A stretch of DNA of 64,000 nt from Couchioplanes caeruleus (GTDB taxonomy: Bacteria > Actinomycetota > Actinomycetes > Mycobacteriales > Micromonosporaceae), in the NCBI RefSeq assembly GCF_023499255.1, contig NZ_CP092183.1, positions 4,708,501 to 4,772,500 of the forward strand. The letters run 5' to 3'. A program made the position numbers and the translations under genes. The notes beneath the pieces are model-generated. The model saw nothing but the letters and a program-made list of their open reading frames with translations, was not told the origin of the DNA and ran no database searches. Shown piece after piece: positions 13,494 through 19,811 of this stretch (positions are counted from its first letter, which is position 1; each line of letters opens with the position of its first letter).

Positions 13494-14693
13494 TCAAGAC
13501 CAGGTCACCGGCAGCTCCACCGGGCCGCGTACCACCGAGTCCTTCTTCCAGGCGATCTCCTCCAGCGGCACCGCGATCCGCAGCGTCGGCACCCGTCGCG
13601 CCAGCGCGCGCAGCACCGTGGTCAGTTCCATCCGGGCGATCTGCTGGCCGACGCAGGCGTGCGCACCGTGCCCGAAGCCGAGGTGCGCGCCCGGTCTGCG
13701 GGCCACGTCGAGCGTGCCGGCGTCCGGGTACAGAGCGGTGTCCCGGTTGCCCGACTGCACCGCCACCACCACGTAGTCGCCCGCCCGGATCGGCTGGCCG
13801 TGCAGCCGGGTGTCCTCGGTGGCCTGCCGCAGCAGCCCGATGCCGACCCCGAGGTAGCGCACGAGCTCCTCGGCGGCCGAGGGGGCGAGGTCCGGGCCGG
13901 CGCAGAGCTTCTCCCACTGCGCCGGCGTGTTCAGCAGGCACACCAGGCCGTACGTGATCATCGACGCGGTGGTGTCGAAGCCGGCGATCAGCAGCGCGGC
14001 GTTCATCTCGGTCAGCTCGGCGTCGGTCAGGGGCCGCTCGCTGTCCGCGCTGTGCTCGATCATCCGGCTGAGCACGTCGTCGCCGGGCCGGACCCGGCGG
14101 GTGGCCACCAGCCCGTACAGGTACGCGAACAGCGGCTCGAGGGCACGGCGCAGCTCGTCCGGTGAGGTGGAGGTGGTGAACAGCGCCGTCGCCGCGTCGT
14201 GCAGCAGGTGCCGATGCTCCGGCGGTACGCCGATCAGCTCGGCGATGACCGCGGTGGTGATCGCCGTGGAGAACCCGCTGTGCAGCGGATAGGGCTGCGA
14301 TCCGGCGAGCATCCCGGTGACCGCGTCGTCGGTGATGTCCTGGACGAGCGGCTGCAGCTCGGCGAGCCGGCGGCCGTGCGACACCTGAGGCGCGAAGTTG
14401 CGCCGGATCCGGATGTGCTCCGGCCCGTCCAGCTGGCTGAACCCCTGGACCGGCGCGTCCGGGCCGCCGAACGCGGCGAGCACGTGGGCGGCCTGGCCGG
14501 GCCGGGCCGAGAAGCGGCGGCCGTCGCCGAGCACCTCGCGGACGCCCGCGTAGTCCGACACCAGCCAGGCGTCGAGGCCGGTGGGGCAGGCCACGCGGGC
14601 GATCCGCGGTGCGGCGCGGAGCTCGGCGTACTCGGGCGGAGGGTCGAACGGCCGCCGGTCTTCCTCGGGCAGCGGTAACGCAGGCAGTGACAT
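13494..14693 (-). CDS. Cytochrome P450 monooxygenase
   Basis: A 399-residue soluble bacterial P450. I-helix oxygen-activation motif AGFDTTAS, K-helix ExxR in EELVR, haem-ligand loop GFGHGAHACVGQQIAR with the axial Cys. General class resembles the CYP105/CYP107 group of actinomycetes; substrate is unknown. No ferredoxin or ferredoxin reductase gene is adjacent, so redox partners must come from elsewhere. It lies 79 bases downstream of the DHA2 exporter on the same strand; the gap has no clear terminator, so co-transcription is possible. Confidence 0.92.
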   Translation of the reverse strand: MSLPALPLPEEDRRPFDPPPEYAELRAAPRIARVACPTGLDAWLVSDYAGVREVLGDGRRFSARPGQAAHVLAAFGGPDAPVQGFSQLDGPEHIRIRRNFAPQVSHGRRLAELQPLVQDITDDAVTGMLAGSQPYPLHSGFSTAITTAVIAELIGVPPEHRHLLHDAATALFTTSTSPDELRRALEPLFAYLYGLVATRRVRPGDDVLSRMIEHSADSERPLTDAELTEMNAALLIAGFDTTASMITYGLVCLLNTPAQWEKLCAGPDLAPSAAEELVRYLGVGIGLLRQATEDTRLHGQPIRAGDYVVVAVQSGNRDTALYPDAGTLDVARRPGAHLGFGHGAHACVGQQIARMELTTVLRALARRVPTLRIAVPLEEIAWKKDSVVRGPVELPVTWS

Positions 14694-14772
14694 CCCGGCA
14701 CCTCCACATTGGGCGATCGGGTGAACACTCTACGCGACGTCGATCAAGGTCGATATGCCAACCGGCGGGCGG

Positions 14773-16284
14773 TCAGTGCTTGCCGTGGTGCAGCAGCGGC
14801 ATGTGCAGCTCCCCGGGCTCGTCCGGGACGTCGCTGACGCCCAGGGCGACCGCCTGCTCGTGGCGCTTGTGCGCCGAGGGCAGCGCGAGGGCGGCCGCGA
14901 CGGCCAGGACCGCGACGCCGGCGCACGCCCAGAAGCCGGTGGTGAAGGCGCTGTCCAGGGGCAGGCCCCGCGCGGTGGAGTGGGAGGTGATGATCGCCGC
15001 GATGACCGCGGTGCCGATGCTGCTCCCGATCGTCCGGGCGATGGTGTTGACGCTGGTCGCCTCGCCGGTCTGGGTCGCGGGAACGCTCTCGATGATGGCG
15101 TTGGACATGCCCGCGAACGCCAGGCCGATGCCGGCGCCGGTGAGCACGCCGAACGTGAGGACCTGCCAGACCTCGCCGTGGCCGACGGCCGGGAGCACGA
15201 ACGCCACGACCACGAGCGCGGTGCCGAGGAAGAGCGGGAGCTTGGGGCCGTACCGGCGGTTGAGGATGCCGGCGATCGGGCCGAAGATCACCATCACGAC
15301 GACGGTCGGCAGCAGGAACAGCCCGGACTGCGACACCGACTTGCCGAAGCCGTACCCGGTCGCGGCGGGCAGCTGGAGCAGCGTCGGCAACAGGACGAAG
15401 GTGCCGAACATCGCGAAGCCGAGGGTCAGCGCGACCAGATCGGTGGCCCACACGCCGCGCACCCTCATCAGCTTCATGTCGATGAGCGGCTCGCTGACGC
15501 GGAACTCGACGGCGACGAAGACGACCATCATGACGGCACCCAGGACCAGCAGGCCGATGGTCTTCGCGTCGCCCCAGCCCCACTTCTGTCCCTCACTGAT
15601 GGCGAGCAGCAGGGCCACCAGCGACACCGACAGGATCCCCGCGCCGAGCACGTCGAGCCGGCCGGGGGTGCGCACCGGCGACTCCTTCATGCCGAAAACC
15701 GCGCCGAGCAGGGCGATCACGACGAGCACCAGCGGCAGCCAGAACAGCCAGTGCCAGGACAGATGCTCCACGATCGGGCCGGCGGCCACGATGCCGACGC
15801 CGGCGCCGATACCGAAGATCGCCGAGAGCATGCCGACCGTGACGGCGACCTTCTCCCGGGGCAGCTCATCGCGCACGATGCCGATCGACAGCGGCAGGAT
15901 CGCGCCGGCGGCGCCCTGCAGCACCCGGCCGGCGATCAGCACGGTCAGGGTGGGCGCGACGGCGGAGAGCAGGGTACCGCCGGCCAGGACCGCCAGGACG
16001 CCGATCAGCACGCGGCGCTTGCCGATCATGTCGCCGAGCCGGCCCAGGATGGGCGTCAGGACCGAGGCGGACAACAGGTACGCGGTGATCACCCAGCTGG
16101 TGGCGCCGGTGGAGGCGCCGACGTCGCGGCCGATCGTCGACAGGGCGGGCGCCACCATCGACTGCAGCACGGCGAAGGCCAGGCCACCCAGCGACAGGTA
16201 CAGCACGAGCAGGTTGCCGTGCCGGGCGAGCCCGCCGGGCGGGACGGAGCCGGCCGGGGCGGGCTGCTCGACGATCTGGGTCAT
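14773..16284 (-). CDS. DHA2-family (14-helix) drug:proton antiporter
   Basis: A 503-residue major facilitator protein with 14 predicted helices. Motif A appears as GRLGDMIGKRR between helices 2 and 3, and a motif C-like SAIFGIGAGVGIVAAGP in helix 5, as in EmrB/QacA-type exporters. It is divergent from a TetR-type gene, and its promoter is covered by two matching palindromes, the usual arrangement for a drug-induced pump. Substrate is unknown; the adjacent P450 may act on the same compound (inference). Confidence 0.9.
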   Translation of the reverse strand: MTQIVEQPAPAGSVPPGGLARHGNLLVLYLSLGGLAFAVLQSMVAPALSTIGRDVGASTGATSWVITAYLLSASVLTPILGRLGDMIGKRRVLIGVLAVLAGGTLLSAVAPTLTVLIAGRVLQGAAGAILPLSIGIVRDELPREKVAVTVGMLSAIFGIGAGVGIVAAGPIVEHLSWHWLFWLPLVLVVIALLGAVFGMKESPVRTPGRLDVLGAGILSVSLVALLLAISEGQKWGWGDAKTIGLLVLGAVMMVVFVAVEFRVSEPLIDMKLMRVRGVWATDLVALTLGFAMFGTFVLLPTLLQLPAATGYGFGKSVSQSGLFLLPTVVVMVIFGPIAGILNRRYGPKLPLFLGTALVVVAFVLPAVGHGEVWQVLTFGVLTGAGIGLAFAGMSNAIIESVPATQTGEATSVNTIARTIGSSIGTAVIAAIITSHSTARGLPLDSAFTTGFWACAGVAVLAVAAALALPSAHKRHEQAVALGVSDVPDEPGELHMPLLHHGKH

Positions 16285-16302
16285 GGGATTCCTCGGCTAG
16301 AT

Positions 16303-16318
16303 GTAAACGCTTGCTTAC
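16303..16318. promoter_or_regulatory. TetR operator 1
   Basis: GTAAACGCTTGCTTAC, an imperfect palindrome of GTAAAC-N4-GTTTAC type, lies just downstream of the exporter -10. It matches operator 2 at 13 of 16 positions on the same strand. Confidence 0.7.
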
Positions 16319-16320
16319 TT

Positions 16321-16348
16321 ATTATGATCCGCCGCCCGACCAAGTCAA
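16321..16348 (-). promoter_or_regulatory. Promoter of the DHA2 exporter
   Basis: On the minus strand TTGACT (16348-16343) and CATAAT (16326-16321) are separated by 16 bases. The -35 lies inside operator 2 and operator 1 begins three bases after the -10. Confidence 0.65.
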
Positions 16349-16359
16349 CGCATGTTTAC
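16344..16359. promoter_or_regulatory. TetR operator 2
   Basis: GTCAACGCATGTTTAC, second copy of the GTAAAC-N4-GTTTAC dyad. It covers the exporter -35 and abuts a plausible tetR promoter (TTTACG 16355-16360, TAGGCT 16377-16382, 16-base spacing), so binding could repress both genes. Confidence 0.7.
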
Positions 16360-16404
16360 GTCACACCGCGGCCCGCTAGGCTTCGTCCCGACGAGAGGAC
16401 GCCC

Positions 16405-17361
16405 GTGGCACCAGGCCCAGATTCGACCGCCGCGACTGCCGCCGGCAGCCCCGCCCCCGCCGGCACCGCCGCCAGCTCCGCCCCCGCCGGCACCCCCGCC
16501 AGCTCCGCCCCCGCCGGCACCCCCGCCAGCTCTGCCCCCGCCGGCACCGCCGCCAGCGGCACCGCGGGCGGCAAGCCGGCACGCCGCCGCAACGCCGCCC
16601 AGACCCGCCAGGCGCTGCTCGAGGCGGCGAGCGCCCGCTTCGCCCGCGACGGGTACGGGCACACGACCGTGCGCGACATCGCCGACGAGGCGGGCGTGAA
16701 CGTGGCCCTCATCAGCCGCTACTTCAGCTCCAAGGAGGGCCTGTTCGAGGCCTGCCTGACCGCCGCGGTCACCGACCTGCGCCGCGACGCGGACGACACC
16801 ACCCTCGAGGCGATCGGACCCGCAATGGCCCACCGCATCGCCGGATCGAGCCCCGACAGCCCCCCGCCGGACGCCCTCCTGCTCCTGCTGCGCACCTCGG
16901 GCGACGCCCGCGCCGACGCCATCCGCCGCGACTTCATCCACGCAATCAGCGAACGCATGGCGGCCGCCGCGGCCGGAACCGCAACCCCCCGGCCCACACC
17001 GAACACGGGGGCCGCCGCCCCATCCGAGGGCCCGCCCCGAGCCGGGACCGCCGCCGCACCCGAGGCCAGGCCCGACGTCGCATCCGGGGCTGAAACCGAC
17101 GCCGCACCCGAGGCCAGGCCCGACGGCCCGCCCGGAGCCGGGACCGCCACCGCTGGAGCCGGGACCGACGCTGCGCCCGGAGCCGGGACCGACGTCCCGG
17201 GTCGAGTGCTGCGAGCCCAGATCGTGCTGGCCGCCGCCCTCGGCATGACGCTGCTGCGCTCGACGGTGAGCGTGGAGCCACTGGCGACGGCCACCGAAGA
17301 AGATCTGCGCGAGCCCTTGTCGGACCTGGTCAACGCGCTCCTGGCCCCCGACCGACCGTAA
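16405..17361 (+). CDS. TetR-family repressor with low-complexity expansions
   Basis: A 318-residue regulator; TetR proteins are usually 190-230. Residues 1-52 are an Ala/Pro/Ser/Thr tail containing four 9-residue repeats (APAGTAASS type). The DNA-binding domain follows (ARRRNAAQTRQALLEAASARF start, helix-turn-helix at VRDIADEAGVNVALISRYF). The C-terminal domain is split: after ISERMAAAAAGT comes an insert of about 75 residues rich in Ala, Pro, Gly and Asp (about 190-268), then RAQIVLAAALGMTLLRSTV resumes the family's dimer/ligand helices. GTG at 16405 follows GAGAGG. Divergent from the DHA2 exporter, which it likely represses. Confidence 0.85.
   Translation: MAPGPDSTAATAAGSPAPAGTAASSAPAGTPASSAPAGTPASSAPAGTAASGTAGGKPARRRNAAQTRQALLEAASARFARDGYGHTTVRDIADEAGVNVALISRYFSSKEGLFEACLTAAVTDLRRDADDTTLEAIGPAMAHRIAGSSPDSPPPDALLLLLRTSGDARADAIRRDFIHAISERMAAAAAGTATPRPTPNTGAAAPSEGPPRAGTAAAPEARPDVASGAETDAAPEARPDGPPGAGTATAGAGTDAAPGAGTDVPGRVLRAQIVLAAALGMTLLRSTVSVEPLATATEEDLREPLSDLVNALLAPDRP
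16453..16560 (+). repeat. Four 27-bp tandem repeats in the tetR 5' end
   Basis: Units at 16453, 16480, 16507 and 16534, each coding nine residues (APAG[TP]..ASS). The period is a multiple of three, so copy number changes keep the frame. Confidence 0.9.
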
Positions 17362-17742
17362 ACCGCCGAGTTACCGGAATTCAACACGCGCCGCCCTCGA
17401 CCTGAAACATTGCGATTGCTACTCAGCTAAGATCTCGCGATGAATCAATGCACGCCCACGCCGACCACAGGTCCTTACGCTCTACCGAATATCGGCACCA
17501 ATATGAACCCGCAGCAGTCAATGAGCCGCCCGTCATGACCACGCTATTCGTGCAGCTGACCGGAACCGGCAAGGACGTCATCCGCTGACGCACCGACCCT
17601 GCACACTTGGGCACCTACCTCTCCTCCAGGGACTCATGCAGTCCATCGCATCACAGGAATTCCTCGCACTGCGCATTGAACGTACCGATGGTGGGCACCC
17701 ATTTCACTATGACGCTCGCCGCTTTTTCCGGGTGATCGTTCA
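17362..17742. other. Lower-GC intergenic region
   Basis: Noticeably more A/T-rich than its surroundings, with short open frames on both strands that lack codon bias or a ribosome site. It may hold the promoter of the downstream hypothetical gene. No assignment; possibly remains of a transferred segment. Confidence 0.4.
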
Positions 17743-19383
17743 GTGGACCCAAGCGGAACACTGCGGAACAATCCATATGTGCGGCAGCTTCAGTTGTTCT
17801 CGACGGCGGAATTGGCCGCCATGCGTGACCGGACCGCGTCCCGCACCTATTCTCAGGGGCGGGAGGAATTCCGCCGGGAGCACGCACGTCATCGGGCGTG
17901 GGGGTTGGCACGAAGGCACGCCGCGAAGTTGCGTCGCCTGCACAGCGACTGGGACGCGGCCCGGCGGATGGAAGAGCGCGCGGAGGGCTGGCCCGTCCAG
18001 CACACGCTGGCGCCCGACGCCGAGCCGACGGCTGGGTCTACGCACGGTTCGACAGCCACGGGCGGAACGGCCCGGCGGGATCGGCCATGCGTGCGTCCGG
18101 GCAGAGGGGCGGGTCACCGGCCAGCACCCGACGGCCTCAGCTCCCCCGGCACGACCGTTCGATCTGCGGCAGAGCGCACGATTGCGCCTGACTCCGGCGA
18201 GGAAGGTATCGTCCCGCCTCGCCACGGAGGCGACGACCTGCCGGCCGAGCAGCGCGCTTACCCGCCCCCCGCCACCGCTCCCGCCGACGGTGCAGCACAA
18301 GTCGACGTGCGGACGACCTCCCCCACCGGCCACCACGACGAGCCCGAGAAGGTCCGGAGGCAGCGCCGACACCACGTCGACGTACGCGCAACCTCCCCCA
18401 CCGGCCACCACGACAAGCCCGAGAAGGTCCGGAGGCAGCGCCGACACCACGTCGACGTACGCGCAACCTCCCCCACCGGCCACCACGACAAGCCCGAGAA
18501 GGTCCGGAGGCAGCGCCGACACCACGTCGACGTACGAGCAACCACCCCAACCGGCCACCACGACAAGCCCGAGAAAACCCGGGGGCAGGGCCAACACCAC
18601 GTCAGCCGCGATCGTCCGACCCGCGAAGCTCGCCGACCCGGCCGTGCCCGTTGCGCCTCTGTCGCGACGACGGCTGGCGAGCGGTCAGCCCAGGCCCTCC
18701 CGCACCGCGGCGAGGAACGCGTCGCGCAGGCCGTCGAGCTCCGGGTAGAACGCTTCCAGGTCCGGTACGCCGTCCCACACGGCCCGGTTGATGCTGAAGT
18801 AGTACGTTCGCGCGGCGGCGTGCACGTCCGCCGGGAACAGCACCTGCAGCATGCGTTCGGTGACCCAGAGCCGGTTCGTCACCGCCTGTGTCGCGTCGGA
18901 CCATGCGTCGCCGGGCACCCAGTCGTCCGGGCGTTCGAAAGCGATGCGCTCCGCGTCGGCGGCCATGGCGATGAACCGCTCGAGGTGGGTGAGCCGCTCG
19001 GCGCGTCTGCTCTCGGCCCGGGCGGCGTCCTGCTTGCGCTGCTCGGTACGGGCGGTCATGCGCTGCGTGTTCGTCTGCACCAGATAGGACAGACCGCCGC
19101 CGAGGGCGACGCCGCCGAGGGACGTGACAGCGGTGACGATCTCCCCCGGCATCGCGCCACTCTAGCGTCAGGCACGCCGCGATGCCGCCCCAGCGGGAGG
19201 TGGGCGTGCATGCGGCGGGCAGGCAACCCACGGACGCGCGACCCACAGACCACCAACGGACGCGCGCGCGAGCCACGGGGCGACCAAGAACGCGCGACCC
19301 GCGGACCACCAACCGGCGGCCGGACGGCGGGCGGACGGACGGGCGGACGGACGGACGGGCGGGCGGGCATGATCATGGGATGA
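17743..19383 (+). CDS. Hypothetical protein, basic N-terminal domain followed by 25-residue repeats
   Basis: The first roughly 85 codons look genuine: GTG start at 17743 with GGGTGA upstream, then LRNNPYVRQLQLFSTAELA and a very basic helical stretch (AWGLARRHAAKLRRL), resembling short uncharacterised actinomycete proteins (recalled, not searched). Third-position GC is lower than in neighbours. The frame then crosses a low-complexity stretch and four 25-residue repeats (VDVRATSPTGHHDKPEKV...). After 18600 the frame stays open antisense to the minus-strand gene at 18685-19152 until 19383, which is unlikely to be the natural end. Either the true stop was lost with the repeat expansion or there is a frameshift. 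Treat only the N-terminal part and possibly the repeats as coding. Confidence 0.4.
   Translation: MDPSGTLRNNPYVRQLQLFSTAELAAMRDRTASRTYSQGREEFRREHARHRAWGLARRHAAKLRRLHSDWDAARRMEERAEGWPVQHTLAPDAEPTAGSTHGSTATGGTARRDRPCVRPGRGAGHRPAPDGLSSPGTTVRSAAERTIAPDSGEEGIVPPRHGGDDLPAEQRAYPPPATAPADGAAQVDVRTTSPTGHHDEPEKVRRQRRHHVDVRATSPTGHHDKPEKVRRQRRHHVDVRATSPTGHHDKPEKVRRQRRHHVDVRATTPTGHHDKPEKTRGQGQHHVSRDRPTREARRPGRARCASVATTAGERSAQALPHRGEERVAQAVELRVERFQVRYAVPHGPVDAEVVRSRGGVHVRREQHLQHAFGDPEPVRHRLCRVGPCVAGHPVVRAFESDALRVGGHGDEPLEVGEPLGASALGPGGVLLALLGTGGHALRVRLHQIGQTAAEGDAAEGRDSGDDLPRHRATLASGTPRCRPSGRWACMRRAGNPRTRDPQTTNGRAREPRGDQERATRGPPTGGRTAGGRTGGRTDGRAGMIMG
18301..18600 (+). repeat. Four head-to-tail 75-bp tandem repeats
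   Basis: Copies at 18301-18375, 18376-18450, 18451-18525 and 18526-18600. Copies 2 and 3 are identical; copies 1 and 4 differ by a handful of bases. There are no spacers, so this is a minisatellite, not a CRISPR array. The frame of the hypothetical gene gives the best third-position GC (22 of 25). Confidence 0.95.
18685..19152 (-). CDS. Small membrane-anchored coiled-coil protein of unknown function
   Basis: 155 residues. A glycine-rich hydrophobic segment (residues 5-26, LGGVALGGGLSYL) is followed by a long charged helix rich in Arg, Glu and Ala (about 30-60, likely coiled coil), then a helical domain with WSDATQAV and YYFSINRAVWDG. No enzymatic motif is recognised. Similar N-anchored small proteins are common in actinomycetes. 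ATG at 19152 is preceded by GGGGGAGATC-type sequence. Codon bias supports this strand over the long plus-strand frame across it. Confidence 0.75.
   Translation of the reverse strand: MPGEIVTAVTSLGGVALGGGLSYLVQTNTQRMTARTEQRKQDAARAESRRAERLTHLERFIAMAADAERIAFERPDDWVPGDAWSDATQAVTNRLWVTERMLQVLFPADVHAAARTYYFSINRAVWDGVPDLEAFYPELDGLRDAFLAAVREGLG
19235..19313. repeat. Two 23-bp direct repeats
   Basis: CGCGCGACCC[AG]C[AG]GACCACCAAC occurs at 19235-19257 and 19291-19313, 56 bases apart, between the small membrane protein and the rhodanese gene. No gene is supported here. Confidence 0.8.
19320..19369 (+). repeat. GGAC/GGGC tetranucleotide microsatellite
   Basis: About a dozen GGAC or GGGC units end ten bases before the rhodanese ATG. 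On the sense strand it has runs of G spaced by one or two bases and could form a G-quadruplex in the 5' UTR (inference). Confidence 0.85.
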
Positions 19384-19790
19384 GGACGACGGTCGGCGGG
19401 GTGGACGAGGTTCTGCGGCAGGCGCGGGCCAAGATGCGGCGGCTCGATCCGTGCGAGACGTGGGCGGCGGTGGCCGACGGGGCGTTGCTCGTCGACACCC
19501 GGACCGATCGGCAGCGGGCGCGGCAGGGGGAGCTGCCGGGGGCGATCGTCATCGATCGGACGGTGCTCGAGTGGCGGCTCGATCCGGCGTCGGACAGCCG
19601 CATCCCGGAGGCGACCGGCTACGACCTGCTCGTCGTGGTCGTGTGCCGGCAGGGCTACAGCTCGAGCCTGGCGGCGGCGAGCCTGCGCGAGGTCGGCCTG
19701 CACCGGGCCACCGACCTGGTGGGCGGCGTCGAGGCGTGGCTCGCGGCCGGGTTGCCGGTCACCACCGGTCCGGCGGACGTGCGCGAGTGA
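19380..19790 (+). CDS. Rhodanese-like domain protein
   Basis: A 136-residue single-domain rhodanese, a sulfur transfer enzyme type. The substrate-binding acid is in LLVDTRTDRQR, and the active loop CRQGYSSS carries the catalytic Cys with the bulky six-residue form; GGVEAWLAAGLPV is the usual C-terminal signature. The ATG at 19380 is chosen because upstream in-frame codons are microsatellite. The ribosome site is unclear (GGGATG context). Convergent with the GH32 gene after 21 bases. Likely cytosolic sulfur relay; partner unknown. Confidence 0.87.
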   Translation: MRTTVGGVDEVLRQARAKMRRLDPCETWAAVADGALLVDTRTDRQRARQGELPGAIVIDRTVLEWRLDPASDSRIPEATGYDLLVVVVCRQGYSSSLAAASLREVGLHRATDLVGGVEAWLAAGLPVTTGPADVRE

Positions 19791-19811
19791 CTCCCGCCCG
19801 GCCCCGGGCCG

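Noticed and set aside
14755..16404. Plus-strand extension joining the region opposite the exporter to tetR
   Set aside because: It crosses the exporter gene antisense and the operator region; tetR has a clear GTG with ribosome site at 16405.
13494..17361. Natural product biosynthetic cluster around the P450 and exporter
   Set aside because: No synthase, synthetase, terpene cyclase or RiPP precursor was found nearby; only a P450, a pump and a regulator are present.
17423..17614. Small minus-strand frame of 63 codons
   Set aside because: Poor codon bias, no ribosome site and no recognisable motif; kept only as part of the intergenic note.
18301..18600. CRISPR array
   Set aside because: The 75-bp units are contiguous with no unique spacers and no cas genes nearby; it is a tandem repeat.
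17740..18600. Minus-strand frame through the 75-bp repeats with hydrophobic LPPDLLGLVVVAGGGG units
   Set aside because: The period is a multiple of three, so several frames stay open. There is no plausible start or ribosome site, and the frame's N-terminal region is antisense to a better-supported plus-strand domain.
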